Of a DNA stretch of 47,253 nt, positions 18,568 to 28,238 are shown one piece after another (position 1 is the stretch's first letter; the number at the start of each line of letters is the position of its first letter). This DNA comes from Vicinamibacterales bacterium (GTDB lineage Bacteria > Acidobacteriota > Vicinamibacteria > Vicinamibacterales > UBA8438): positions 1 through 47,253 of the forward strand of contig CALLXD010000052.1 in NCBI GenBank assembly GCA_937766455.1, in the 5' to 3' direction. The notes beneath the pieces are model-generated. The model was not told the origin of the DNA and ran no database searches. It saw only the letters and a list, made by a program, of their open reading frames with translations. The position numbers and the translations under genes are program-made.

Positions 18568-21500
18568 TCAGCTCGCGCGCTCGAGCGGCCGTGGCGCGGG
18601 TGATGTGTGGCTCGAGCGGTCGGTGTGATCCGGTGCGGTGGAGTCCGTGCTCCCGGCGTGGATCTCGAGAATACCGTGCTGGGCGAGTGTATCGAGGTCC
18701 TCATCCTTGCGTCGCCGCGCGACGACCGGGTCGGCGTCGTGTGCGCCCACCACCCCGACCCATTGGTTCCGACCACTCGACTTGGCGCGGTAGAGCGCCC
18801 GATCGGCCAGGTCGAGAACCTGTTCCCAGGTGAACAGCGTCGGGGCACGCTGAATGAAGGGATAAAAGCTGAATCCGACCGAACAGCTCAGCCCAACCGT
18901 GTCCCCATTGCCAAGCTCGAATCGATGGCTTTCCACGGCACGGCGCAGGCGATCAGCCAGGCCGGCGGCGATGTGCGTATCCGCCTGTCGTCCCACCAGG
19001 AGAAATTCGTCTCCGCCCCAGCGAATGAGCGTGTCCGTTTCGCGGCACACCTGCGTCAGCAGCTCCTTGGTCTCGACGATGACCCGGTCCCCGGCCTGAT
19101 GGCCGTACGTATCGTTGACCCCTTTGAGCCCGTCCAGGTCCAACATGACAAAGAGCAGCGTGGTGTCCATCTGGCGCGGATCGTCCGGCGCGGCATCGCG
19201 GTGATTGATGCGAGCGCGGCGAATCCTCGCCAGGTCCTTCGGAATCTCGTTCGCCAGATAGCGCCGGTTCCACAGCCCCGTCAACGAATCAGTGACGCTG
19301 ACCTCCTGAAGTCTGGTGTTGAGCCCCGCCAGTTCCCGATTTTGCGACGCGAGTTCGTCGGTTCGTGCGCGGACTTCGCGTTCGAGGCGATGGCGGTAGT
19401 CGGCTTGGTGTTCGCGCTTGCGCCTCTGCGGACGCACAAGTTTCGCGACGGTGCCGATGCCAAGCACGGTGTACACCAGAATGGCCCACCCGGACAGCCA
19501 CGGCGGTGGCCCTACCACCAGCGCCAGCGACAATCCCTCTTCGTTCCACACGCCGTCGTTGTTTGAGCCCTGCACGCGCAGCGTGTACTCGCCGGCCTCC
19601 AGGTTCGTGTAGGTCGCTCGCCGCACGTCGCCGACGTCGTTCCACTCGCTCTCGAAGCCCTCGAGGCGATAGCGATACTGGTTCTGATCGGGTGCGGTGA
19701 AATCCAGCGCCGCGAATTCGAAACCGATGACCGAGTCTTGGTAGCTGAGCGTCATCGGGTCACCGTTCCCTGCACCCTCCCATGCGAACGCCCGGTTGAA
19801 TTTCAGAAACTTGGTCAAGACAACCGGCGGCACATGTTCGTTGTCCTCCACGAGGTCAGGCCGAAAGATGTTAAATCCGTTGGCCCCGCCGAAGAACATC
19901 CGGCCGTCACGGCTTCGAAAATACGCGGCGAACATGAAGTTGTTGCCTTGCAACCCGTGGGTGACGTCGTAGGTTTTCGTCCGACCAGTGGAGGGCGTCA
20001 GGCGCGTGATCCCACGACTTGTGCTCAGCCAGAGATCTTGCGTGTCGTCTTCCAGGACCCCGTAGACGGCGGGGCTTCGTAGTCCGTCACTGCGCCCATA
20101 TCGCCGAAAGACAGGGTTGAGCTCGCGTCGGTTGGTCGGTTCCCAGTAGTTCAGGCTGGCGAACTGGGTCCCGATCCACAAACCGCCATCGCGGTCCTCG
20201 TGGATGGTCCAGGCCAGATCGCTGCTCAGACTCGTCGGGTCATTGGGGTCGTGACCGAAGTGCGAAAATGTGCCGCTCTGGCGATCGAACCGGCTGAGAC
20301 CAGCGCCATCGGTGCCGATCCAGACGGCGCCGGTGTCGTCGTGGTGCAGGGCCAGGACACTGTCACTACCGAGGCTGTTTGGGTTGTCCGGGTCGTGCTG
20401 ATAGCGCGCGAACGTCTGGGCGTCCGGGTCGAGTTGGTTGAGCCCGCCTCGGTAGGTGCCGATCCACAGCGCTCCGAACTCGTCGGCCGCGATGGCCGTG
20501 ACTCCGTTTGCGCTCAGACTGGTTGGGTCGTCTGGGTCGTGGCGGTAGTGGTGGAACCGGCCTGTGTGTGGGTCGAACCGGTCGAGACCCATTTCAAACG
20601 TGCCGATCCAAATGTGATCGGCAGCGTCCGCGTAGAGCGCCATGACCTTGTCGTCGCTGAGGCTCGACGGGTCGTCGGGGTCGTGGCCAAACCGGGTCAT
20701 GTTCCCCGTCTCGGCATCCATTCTGGTCAAACCGCCGCCGTAGGTGCCGATCCAGATGTTACCGCGCGCGTCTTCCGTGAACGCGTTGACGACATCACTC
20801 CCCAGTCCGTCTGCCGCGTCGGGGTTCCGCCGGTAGAGTTCGAATGCGCCGGTCGCGAGGTTCCACTTGTTGAGGCCGTTGTGGGTGGCGACCCACAGCA
20901 GGCCTCCCGCATCCTCGACGACCGTGTTGACTCGGTCGTCGCTCAGGCTCGCTGGCTCCGCTGGGTCGTTGGCAAAGTTGGCGAACCCGCGCGCGTCGGA
21001 GATCCAGCGGCTGAGGCCGTCGTCGGTCGCCACCCAGAGCGCGCCGGAGGAGTCTTCGTACACGTCCCGCACATTTCCACCCACGAGTGGACCCGGCCCA
21101 GGTGTGTCCTGTGAAAAGTGCGTAAATCGCTGCGTGGCTCGATCGAACCGGTCGAGTCCGTTCTCGTAGGTGCCCACCCAAATGAAGCCGTCACGCGTTT
21201 CGCGAATCACACGCACGCGGTCATCGCTCAAGCCCTCTGGGTCATCGGGATCGTGCCGAAGGTGCCGGTGGCGGCATCCAGGGCGTTCAGGCCGCCGTCC
21301 GTGCCCACCCACAACTGACCCCGGCTGTCCTCGAAGATGACGCGAACGATGTCGTGGCTCAGGCTTGAGGGGTCTGACGGGTCGGTCACGAATCGCTCGA
21401 AGGCATTGCGCTCGGGCAGGAATCGATGCAGTCCGCCTCCATGCGTGCCGACCCAGAGGTCCCCCCGGGTGTCCTCGACCAACGACCAGACCCAACCGAC

Positions 21501-21797
21501 CGCCAGCGACGTCGGGTCCTGGGGATCGTGATCGAAGACGGTGAAGTCGTAGCCGTCATACCGGTTCAGCCCATCCTGTGTGCCGAACCACATCAGGCCC
21601 TGACGGTCTTGGAGCACGGCGTGGACCCCCTCATGGGACAGGCCGTCTTCCACCGACAGGTGTCGGAACAGGACGTTAGGTACCGGCTGCGCCTGCACGG
21701 GAGGGCCGGTCCCCAGGAGCAGCGTCAGGGCGATGAGCCCCGTGACTCCGGACAAGCCGGTCAACGGTGCGCGTGGCTGGGGGGCCAGGGAAGTCAT
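18568..21797 (-). CDS. Periplasmic Reg_prop/Y_Y_Y sensor diguanylate cyclase, one frameshift
   Basis: About 1076 residues. A signal peptide is followed by a propeller of roughly ten visible Reg_prop units with the recurrent DPDDPTSLS motif and GxLWIGT strands, then a Y_Y_Y domain (YRYRLEGFESEWNDVGD), one transmembrane helix (WAILVYTVLGIGTVAKLV), a coiled coil and a C-terminal GGDEF domain. The active site is RWGGDEFLL and the inhibitory I-site RETD lies five residues before it. It should make cyclic-di-GMP in response to a periplasmic signal. The frame changes near 21255: the first 185 residues (from 21797) and the rest are in different frames, and restoring one missing base rejoins TGTF to HDPDDPEG. 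Either an assembly error or a recent break. The N-terminal part alone cannot signal. Confidence 0.9.
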
Positions 21798-21807
21798 CAG
21801 GAGTCGG

Positions 21808-22207
21808 TTAGGGGCTGGGTGCTGGCGTCAGGTCGTTCGCGGTGTCGGCGTCTGTCGGCGGACACGGCCCCTCTGTCGCCGGTTCGTTCGGAGTGTGCCC
21901 GTTGACTGCCACCGGGGGTCGACTGTCGACCGTGGCCGTTCGGTCAACGCCTATCCGCAACGTGTCGTCGCTCGCCTTGAGTTCGCGCAGCTGGATTCGG
22001 GTCATTCGAGCACCAACGGCGTTGATGATGCCGCGCTGGTGGGTAATCTCGCCGCCAGCGGCGCACACGGCCTCGATGACGGCATCGAGGTTCGACCCCT
22101 GTGAGCACCGCTTCGCGCGGCTCCTCCCACGCTGGCTGGGCATGCGGGACCGCCTGGACACACCACAGGGCGGCGCACACGGCGATAGCTCGCGTTCGGA
22201 GGTCCAT
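21808..22207 (-). pseudogene. Orphan propeptide of an S8 (subtilase) peptidase
   Basis: A secreted leader from ATG 22207 (MDLRTRAIAVCAALWCVQAV, cleaved near HAQ) continues, after a frame change near 22105, into GSNLDAVIEAV, EITHQRGIINAVGARM and TLRIGVDRTATVD. The latter resembles the Inhibitor_I9-like propeptide of subtilases. The Asp/His/Ser catalytic domain that should follow is absent; the frame stops at 21808 after a Pro/Thr-rich tail, just before the diguanylate cyclase. It is probably the remains of a deleted protease. A stand-alone propeptide-type inhibitor is a less likely alternative because of the internal frameshift. Confidence 0.5.
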
Positions 22208-22436
22208 GCCCTCTTGATAGCAAGAAGTTCGCCAGCTTCGCGTCTCTGAGTTCCACGCCAGTAAGGCCTGTATTGTCAGTGCTTTGCAGCGCGAACCCTG
22301 GTGGCGCTGGCGATCGGCTGTTCGTTGCCAGAACGACGATTCCGTCGCACTGTGCACGAACGAGACATCGACAGCCTACTTGCCTCTGGGGGCGAGCGCG
22401 GCCGACAATGGGGGCAACAAGTGACGACGACCCATC

Positions 22437-23279
22437 ATGCATATTGACCCTGTTTCTCCCGTGATTGGCGCCGAGGTCTCCGGTGTCGACCTGGCCGCAC
22501 CACTGTCTCCCGAGGCGTTCCAGGCGATCCACGATGGCCTGATGAATCACCTCGTGCTGTTCTTTCGCGACCAGGAGCTGTCGTTCGAGCAACACAAAGC
22601 GCTGGGCCGACAGTTTGGGGACCTTCACATTCATCCCGCGGCGCCCAAAGACGGCGCCCACCCCGAGATTCTGGTCGTGCACGGGGACGCGAGCGTGAAG
22701 TTCGTGGCGGGTGAGACGTGGCACTCTGACGTGTCGTGCGACGCCACGCCGCCCCTGGGGAGCATCCTCCGCGTGGAGCAGGTGCCGACGTCAGGCGGCG
22801 ACACCCTGTTCGCCAGTATGTACGCCGCCTACGAGGGTCTGTCGGACCGCATGCAGCGGTTCGTGAGCGGCCTCATCGCCGTCCATGACGGCCGGCAATA
22901 CTACGTGGGCCGCTACGGGGGGGGTAACCTGCGAGACGGGGAGTATCCCGCGGCCGAGCACCCCGCCGTACGGACGCATCCGGTGACCGGCCGATCGGCC
23001 CTCTACGTGAACGAAGGATTCACGGTCGGATTCAAGGAGCTCAAGCCGTCCGAAAGCCAGGCCCTGCTCGGTTTCCTGGTGCGCCATTGTGCGCAGCCGG
23101 AGTACCAGTGCCGTTTCCGCTGGCATCGGAACTCCGTGGCGTTTTGGGACAACCGATGCACGCAGCATCACGCCATTTGGGACTACTACCCCCAGACCCG
23201 GCATGGGTATCGGGTCACGATCCAAGGCGATCGCCCGTTCTACGACCCCAAGCGTGGGCCGAGCGCCGCGGGGCGGTAG
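22437..23279 (+). CDS. TauD/TfdA-family Fe(II)/2-oxoglutarate dioxygenase
   Basis: 280 residues. It begins with the typical IGAEVSGVDLAAPLS and LVLFFRDQELSFEQH. The iron facial triad is ETWHSDVSCDATPP (HxD) and a distal His in CTQHHAIWDYYPQTRHGYRVTI, where the following Arg binds 2-oxoglutarate. It would hydroxylate a small substrate such as a sulfonate, aryloxyacid or carboxylate, with decarboxylation of 2-oxoglutarate; the specific substrate is not given by sequence. The neighbouring convergent gene is a dicarboxylate-type transporter, which may be related but lies on the other strand. Confidence 0.9.
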   Translation: MHIDPVSPVIGAEVSGVDLAAPLSPEAFQAIHDGLMNHLVLFFRDQELSFEQHKALGRQFGDLHIHPAAPKDGAHPEILVVHGDASVKFVAGETWHSDVSCDATPPLGSILRVEQVPTSGGDTLFASMYAAYEGLSDRMQRFVSGLIAVHDGRQYYVGRYGGGNLRDGEYPAAEHPAVRTHPVTGRSALYVNEGFTVGFKELKPSESQALLGFLVRHCAQPEYQCRFRWHRNSVAFWDNRCTQHHAIWDYYPQTRHGYRVTIQGDRPFYDPKRGPSAAGR

Positions 23280-23293
23280 CGCGCCGGCCCCAT

Positions 23294-24751
23294 CTAGCCG
23301 GTGAACAATCCCACCACCGTGATTGACGCCGTGACGCACACGGCGGCACCGAGCGTCATCCAGATGCCCACCTTGGCCATGTCGCGAATTGAGAAATATC
23401 CGGCCGAGTAGGGGAGGACGTTGGTCGGACTTTCGGTGACGAGGATGAAGGCGAGGGTCGACGTAAACGCGGCCGGGGCGGCGATCGCCCAAGGGTCGAG
23501 CCCCAGGTCGATCGCGAGTGCCAGCAGAATTGGCATGATGAGCGAGCCGGTCACCGTGTTGCTGGAAAACAGCAGATGCAGCATCGCGACCGCGATCACG
23601 ATGACGAAGGGTCTGGCCAGGGCGGGGACCAGGATCAGGTTGCCCAACAATAGTTGGGCCAGCCATCGCGCCGCACCGGTCTCGAACACCGCGAGTCCTA
23701 GCGAGAGCCCGGCGACGATCAACATGACCCCGCCCCAATCCATGTTCTGCTGGGCCTCCTTCCAGGTCATGACGCGAATGGTCGGGAGAAACAGTATCAG
23801 TCCGCCCAGGAGTGCGACCGCTTGAACCGGCGGGTCGACCCGTCCACCGGTCAGGCCCGCCATCCACGGGGTGACCAGCCAGGCGGTGATGGTCAACGCG
23901 AAGATCACCAGCGTCTTGCGCTCCACCGGCCGGAGCGGCCCGAGCGCGGCAAGCTTGGCGTCGATGTCCGCTTCCTCGAACGGCAGCCGCTCGAGTTCTG
24001 GAGGAAACATGCGCAGGAGAAGCCACCATCCGAGCGGAATCATCAGCAACGCCGCCGGCACGCCGAGCAACATCCACTGTCCGAATGAAATGGACAGACC
24101 CGCCAGTTCCTCCAGATAGCTCAGCGCGATCAGATTCGCGGCGGTGCCGGCCGGGGTGGCGATGCCGCCGATCAGCGGACCGTACGCGCACGAGATCATC
24201 AGCGCCCGGCCGAAGTTGCTCTTGAGCGGCTTGAGCCCGGCGTCTGCGAGCACGCCGACGCCGAGCGGCAACATGACAGCGGCCACGGCCATATCGGTGA
24301 TCCACATCGAGAGCAACGCACCCGCCGTGATGAATCCAAGCAGGACGCGGTCCGTTCGGGTGCCGGCAAGTCGCAGCACGTGCAGCACCATCCGGGTGCC
24401 CAACCCCGAGATGGTGAAGCCGGTCGACAAGAAGAGCACACCGATGAAGAACACCACCAACGGATTGCCGAACCCGGCCTGCACGGCAGACGCGAAGTCC
24501 GTGATCCCGAACGCTGGAATGAGAATCAGGACGAGTAGCGATGTGGCCGGGAACGGCATCGCCTCGGTGACCCACAGCGTGACGGCAAAGAGCAGAATCG
24601 CCAGGCACGTCTTGCCCTCGACGGTCAGGGCAATCAGCTCGCCGCCTCGCTCCAACGGGGCTGGCGTCGGCAGCAGATGCACGACCGCCATCAGCGCCGC
24701 GGCGGCGGCGAAGAAGTACAGCCCGCGGTCTCGGGGGGCCGGTTCGGTCAC
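23294..24751 (-). CDS. DASS/SLC13-family sodium:carboxylate symporter
   Basis: 485 residues with 11-12 predicted helices. The two repeat signatures of the divalent anion:Na+ symporter family are visible: LIGGIATPAGTAANLIAL (first ion site) and LLFSSNTVTGSLIMPILLAL (second SNT site), with TEAMPFPATSLLVL near the N-terminus. A cytoplasmic stretch (PPELERLPFEEADIDAKLAA) sits between the halves. It imports dicarboxylates such as succinate or malate, or sulfate in some relatives, driven by Na+. It is convergent with the dioxygenase, leaving only 14 bp between stops. Confidence 0.9.
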   Translation of the reverse strand: MTEPAPRDRGLYFFAAAAALMAVVHLLPTPAPLERGGELIALTVEGKTCLAILLFAVTLWVTEAMPFPATSLLVLILIPAFGITDFASAVQAGFGNPLVVFFIGVLFLSTGFTISGLGTRMVLHVLRLAGTRTDRVLLGFITAGALLSMWITDMAVAAVMLPLGVGVLADAGLKPLKSNFGRALMISCAYGPLIGGIATPAGTAANLIALSYLEELAGLSISFGQWMLLGVPAALLMIPLGWWLLLRMFPPELERLPFEEADIDAKLAALGPLRPVERKTLVIFALTITAWLVTPWMAGLTGGRVDPPVQAVALLGGLILFLPTIRVMTWKEAQQNMDWGGVMLIVAGLSLGLAVFETGAARWLAQLLLGNLILVPALARPFVIVIAVAMLHLLFSSNTVTGSLIMPILLALAIDLGLDPWAIAAPAAFTSTLAFILVTESPTNVLPYSAGYFSIRDMAKVGIWMTLGAAVCVTASITVVGLFTG

Positions 24752-24822
24752 GAGGTGGCTTGGACTTTCTGCATGCGCCGCAACTTTTCCATACTTCGCC
24801 GGCCCGCGCCAGGCGACCGCGC

Positions 24823-24887
24823 GCCCGGGCCAGGGGACTGCGTACGCGGGCGGCTCAGGTTGCCCGGGCCAGCTTACGCGTACGCGG
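24823..24887. repeat. Imperfect direct repeat, about 38 bp offset
   Basis: Two copies of GCCCGGGCCAG (24823 and 24862) are each followed six to seven bases later by CGTACGCGG (24841 and 24879). They lie between the symporter start and the SDR stop, and CCCGGG and CGTACG are themselves palindromic. This looks like a local duplication in the promoter region of the symporter; any regulatory role is speculative. Confidence 0.5.
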
Positions 24888-24891
24888 TGGG

Positions 24892-25689
24892 CTACATGCC
24901 GGGTGGGGTGAATCGCCCATCGGTTGCGGTCCAGCCGCCGTCGGCCATCAGCAGACTGCCGGTCACGAAGCTCGCGGCATCAGATGCAAGAAAGACCGTG
25001 GGGCCCACCATTTCGTCGGCTGTCGCCCACCGGTTGAACACACTCTTGGCCGCGTAGGCACCGTGCCAGTCTGGATCGTCCTGAATCTGCACGGTGAGTG
25101 GCGTGGTCACCACACCAGGTCCGACCGCGTTGACCCGCACGCCTGACGGACCGAATTCGGCGGCGGCGGTCCGGACGAGCTGGACGATGCCCGCCTTGGT
25201 TGCTGCGTAGACCGACTGGCCCGGTTCGACGACTGTGGCCCGAATGGACGAGAACAAAATGATGCTGCCGCTGCCTTGGGCCGTCATGAGCCGGCCGGCG
25301 GCACGGAGGACGCGAAAACTGCCCTTGAGGTTCAGTCCAACCACCCGGTCGAACTCGTCGTCGGTGTAATCGACCAGTCGCTTGCGGACGTTGACGCCGG
25401 GCGTGCAGACCACGACATCCAGCGACCCGTGTTGCTCGACGATGTCACCGAACGCCTGACTGACGCCGCTCCCGTCGGTGACGTCGAGTCGAGCCGCGTC
25501 CGCCGTGCCGCCCTCAGCCGCAATCGTCTCCGCCGTCCGCGTGCCCGCCTCCAGATCGATATCGAGACACCGGACGGTCGCGCCCTGTCTGGCACATCCG
25601 AGCGCCACGGCTTCGCCAATGCCGGACCCGGCGCCGATCACGGCCGCCACCTTGCCCCCGAGCCCGAATAGTTGATTCTCTGGCATCAT
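24892..25689 (-). CDS. Short-chain dehydrogenase/reductase
   Basis: 265 residues with the classical SDR layout: cofactor loop VIGAGSGIGEAVAL, CLDIDLEAG (Asp after the second strand suggests NAD preference), ARLDVTDGSG, VVCTPGVNV in place of NNAG, SSIRATVVEPGQSVYAATKAG with catalytic Ser, Tyr and Lys, and VNAVGPGVVTTPL. The unusual CTPG in place of NNAG is notable but the catalytic residues are complete. It reduces or oxidises an unidentified hydroxy or oxo compound. Its ATG overlaps the symporter stop as ATGA (25686-25689) with GGGGAGG in front, so it is translationally coupled to that gene. Confidence 0.9.
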   Translation of the reverse strand: MMPENQLFGLGGKVAAVIGAGSGIGEAVALGCARQGATVRCLDIDLEAGTRTAETIAAEGGTADAARLDVTDGSGVSQAFGDIVEQHGSLDVVVCTPGVNVRKRLVDYTDDEFDRVVGLNLKGSFRVLRAAGRLMTAQGSGSIILFSSIRATVVEPGQSVYAATKAGIVQLVRTAAAEFGPSGVRVNAVGPGVVTTPLTVQIQDDPDWHGAYAAKSVFNRWATADEMVGPTVFLASDAASFVTGSLLMADGGWTATDGRFTPPGM

Positions 25690-27107
25690 GCCTCCCCTAC
25701 TGGCGGCTCATTGTCCCGACCAGTCTGTGACCGTCTGGCCGCCACCAGTGCTGCCGCCACTCCGGCCGCGCCGAGTCCTAGCATCGCCGGGGTCAGTCCA
25801 GCGATTCCTCCCGCACCGGCGGTGACCCGCACCAACAACAGCACCGACACCCCGGCCACGATCGATGTCATCGCCTCCCGCGTGCGGACCCGTCCGGTGT
25901 AGAGCCCGACGATCAGCGGGACGAACAGGCTGACCGCGAGCAGATCATAAAAGATGAGCAGCGCGGTGACGATCGACGTGGACAGTGTCGCGATGGCGAT
26001 GCCCGCCACCCCTCCTGCCACCGCGGCGCGGCGGGCGACGGTAAGCACCTCAGCGTCGGTGGCCTCCGGTCGGACGAATCGGGCGTAGAGGTCCTTGGAC
26101 AGTGAGGTCGCCAGCCAGAACAACATGGCGTCGGCCGAGCTGACCTCGGCCGAGAAGATGGCCGCCAGGGCGACGCCGCCCAGCAACGCGGGCAGCGTCT
26201 CCAGCAGCAGGGTCGGCAGTGCCAGGTCCGGGTCATCGAGCTCGGGTGCGACCATGCGCGCCGTCATCCCGAGCAGCGTCGGGGCGGCGGCGAAGACCAG
26301 CAGCGCCACGGCGTTCAGTCCGACGCCGATGCGGACCGCCCGGTCGTCGCGCGCGGCGTAGACCCGTTGCACGATGCCTGGTGAGACGATGAACGCTGGA
26401 CCAACGCTGGCCAGGTAGAACCAGCCTGAGTCGCCGCCCTGCCAGAAATTCCAGAAGTCCTCGATGTGCCGGGTGGCCCCCAGCACCGACGACAACCCGC
26501 CGACCGAACTCAGGATGACCGGAAAGACCACCAGGAAACCCACCACCAGCACCGCAAGCTGCACCGCGTTGACCCACACCGAGGCGAGTAGCCCGCCGGC
26601 CGTGAAGTACACCGTGACGACCACCCCGCCGATGACCGAACCGAGACGCGGATCGATCCCGGTGACGGCACTGAGCACGATGCCCATCGCCACCAGCTGC
26701 CCCGCGAGGAGGGACAGGCCGCCGGCCCAGAGAAGGACCGCCACCGTGGCTCGCACGGATGGGCCGTAGCGGTGCTCGAGATAGTCTCCGACGGTGCGCA
26801 GATCGTGACGGGCTGCGATGCGGCGCAACTTCGGGCCGATCCAGAACGCAAGGACCAGGGAGCCGAGTCCGGCCGACCCGACCCACCACCAGCCGCTCAG
26901 CCCATCGCTATAGCCCATCTGGGCGGCGCCCATGGTTGAGCCCGCCCCGATATTGGCGGCCAGTAGGGTGGTGAAGATGAGTCCGGGGCCCAGTCGTCGG
27001 CCGGCCACGAAAAAGTCGCTGGCGTTGTGCACCTGTCGGCCTGCCCACAGCCCGACCCCCATGAGCAGGCCGGCGTAGATCAGCAGGATGACGAGAGGGA
27101 GATTCAC
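25686..27107 (-). CDS. Sodium:solute symporter (SSS family)
   Basis: 473 residues, 13 predicted helices, beginning LLIYAGLLMGVGLWAGRQV. SSS motifs include FFVAGRRLGPGLIFTTLLAANIGAGST (first helix pair with Na+ site residues), DLRTVGDYLEHRYGP, AAIFSAEVSSADAMLFWLATSLSKDLY (equivalent of the conserved SSxDS Na2-site region) and LLIFYDLLAVSLFVPLI. It takes up a solute with Na+; relatives carry proline, pantothenate, sugars or amino acids, and the ligand cannot be chosen here. GTG at 27107 overlaps the stop of the upstream peptidase gene in GTGA, so the three genes form one coupled operon. Confidence 0.92.
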   Translation of the reverse strand: MNLPLVILLIYAGLLMGVGLWAGRQVHNASDFFVAGRRLGPGLIFTTLLAANIGAGSTMGAAQMGYSDGLSGWWWVGSAGLGSLVLAFWIGPKLRRIAARHDLRTVGDYLEHRYGPSVRATVAVLLWAGGLSLLAGQLVAMGIVLSAVTGIDPRLGSVIGGVVVTVYFTAGGLLASVWVNAVQLAVLVVGFLVVFPVILSSVGGLSSVLGATRHIEDFWNFWQGGDSGWFYLASVGPAFIVSPGIVQRVYAARDDRAVRIGVGLNAVALLVFAAAPTLLGMTARMVAPELDDPDLALPTLLLETLPALLGGVALAAIFSAEVSSADAMLFWLATSLSKDLYARFVRPEATDAEVLTVARRAAVAGGVAGIAIATLSTSIVTALLIFYDLLAVSLFVPLIVGLYTGRVRTREAMTSIVAGVSVLLLVRVTAGAGGIAGLTPAMLGLGAAGVAAALVAARRSQTGRDNEPPVGEA

Positions 27108-28207
27108 CGGCCGGCCTGGAGGTCTCGCGCGGCGGGGTATCCGGGAATGCCGGTGGCTGCCCGTGCGGCTCGGACGATCGCGTCGGCCATCGCCTCGGCC
27201 GCCAAGGCGCCGACGGTGCCGAGGTTGATCGGTTGATCGTAGACGCCAGTGGCCAGCGCAAAGATGGCGTCGCCGTCGTTCGGCGTGTGCGCGGGCGCGA
27301 TGGCCCGCGCGAACCCGTCGTGGGCCATCTGTGCCATCACGGTCGCCTGCGCCTGCGTGAGCGTGGCATTGGTGGCCACGACCCCGATCGTGGTGTTCTC
27401 TCCGCGTCGACTCTGACCGGGTCGTCCTGCCCGTAGCAGGACCCGGGCATCCGCGAGCGTGCGGCCGTCCTCGCTGCGCACCCCCGCCACGACCTGGCCC
27501 GTGTCTGGGTCGATGATGTCGCCCACCGCATTCACCGCCACCAGTGCGGACACGACCAACCCGCTGGGCAGCGAGATGGAGGCCGATCCGACGCCGCCTT
27601 TCATGGCTCGGCCCGCGCCGCCCGTCTTGCCGATCGTGGCCCCGGCGCCGGCCCCGACATTGCCCTCGGCCACCGGTCCTGACGTAGCCGCCTCGGCCGC
27701 ACGGTAGCCGCAGTCCGCGGTGGGTCTGATGGTCGGGTCGTCGCCGACCCCCAGATCAAAAAGGATGGCGGCCGGCACGATGGGCACCTTCGCCACACGC
27801 GTGTCGAATCCGATGTCCCGCTCCTCCAGGTAGCGCATGACGCCGCTGGCCGCGTCGAGCCCGAACGCGCTGCCGCCGGCCAGGACGATGGCATGCACCT
27901 CCTGCACCGCCTTGGTCGGGTTCAACAGGTCGGTTTCGCGTGTCCCCGGTGCGCCACCTCGCACATCGACGCCCGCGACCGCGCCGTCCTCAGTCATCAC
28001 GACCGTGCAGCCGGTGGGCCGTCCCGTAAGGGTATGATGGCCGACCTTGATGCCCGGGACCGCCGTCAGACCGCGGTCCGTCTGTGAGAAGGTGCTCGGC
28101 TGGACCATCATGCCCCCGGCGATGCAAGCCACGCCCGCGACCAGGCGTGGCCGCCACCGCTGGGCGCCCGGTCGTGGTGTCGTGCTGCGGCTGGCGTAAG
28201 TCGGCAT
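27104..28207 (-). CDS. P1-family (DmpA-like) aminopeptidase, exported
   Basis: 367 residues from ATG 28207, which has CAGGA before it. A leader (RLVAGVACIAGGMMV, about 22-37) suggests export. The mature N-terminal part has GLTAVPGIKVGHHTL, GVDVRGGAPGTRETDLL and HAIVLAGGSAFGLDAASG. Around the self-cleavage site it has GNVGAGAGATIGK and GGVGSASISLPSGLVV, where the Ser after Gly becomes the N-terminal nucleophile. The end is HDGFARAIAPAHTPNDGDAIFALATG. P1 enzymes autoprocess and cleave N-terminal residues or amides and esters from peptides. The gene heads a three-gene operon with a sodium symporter and an SDR, consistent with hydrolysis outside, uptake and oxidation of one product. A longer frame from 28339 enters the divergent gene and is rejected. 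Confidence 0.9.
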   Translation of the reverse strand: MPTYASRSTTPRPGAQRWRPRLVAGVACIAGGMMVQPSTFSQTDRGLTAVPGIKVGHHTLTGRPTGCTVVMTEDGAVAGVDVRGGAPGTRETDLLNPTKAVQEVHAIVLAGGSAFGLDAASGVMRYLEERDIGFDTRVAKVPIVPAAILFDLGVGDDPTIRPTADCGYRAAEAATSGPVAEGNVGAGAGATIGKTGGAGRAMKGGVGSASISLPSGLVVSALVAVNAVGDIIDPDTGQVVAGVRSEDGRTLADARVLLRAGRPGQSRRGENTTIGVVATNATLTQAQATVMAQMAHDGFARAIAPAHTPNDGDAIFALATGVYDQPINLGTVGALAAEAMADAIVRAARAATGIPGYPAARDLQAGR

Positions 28208-28238
28208 CGATTCCTGTGAACGATTGACTCTAAGGATA
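28208..28238. promoter_or_regulatory. Divergent promoter gap between P1 and M20 peptidase genes
   Basis: Only 31 bp separates the divergent starts. It contains Shine-Dalgarno sequences for both genes (AGGA facing each way), leaving no room for two complete promoters, so promoters must overlap the coding starts. The two peptidases may share control. Confidence 0.4.

Noticed and set aside
18900-21700. Possible tandem repeat array from recurring DPDDPTSLS codons
   Set aside because: The periodicity is explained by Reg_prop units in a protein propeller, not by a DNA repeat such as CRISPR.
22791-24608. 605-residue open frame overlapping the dioxygenase and the DASS transporter
   Set aside because: It is out of frame with the transporter and antisense to the dioxygenase; the Arg/His-rich translation is typical of GC-rich shadow frames.
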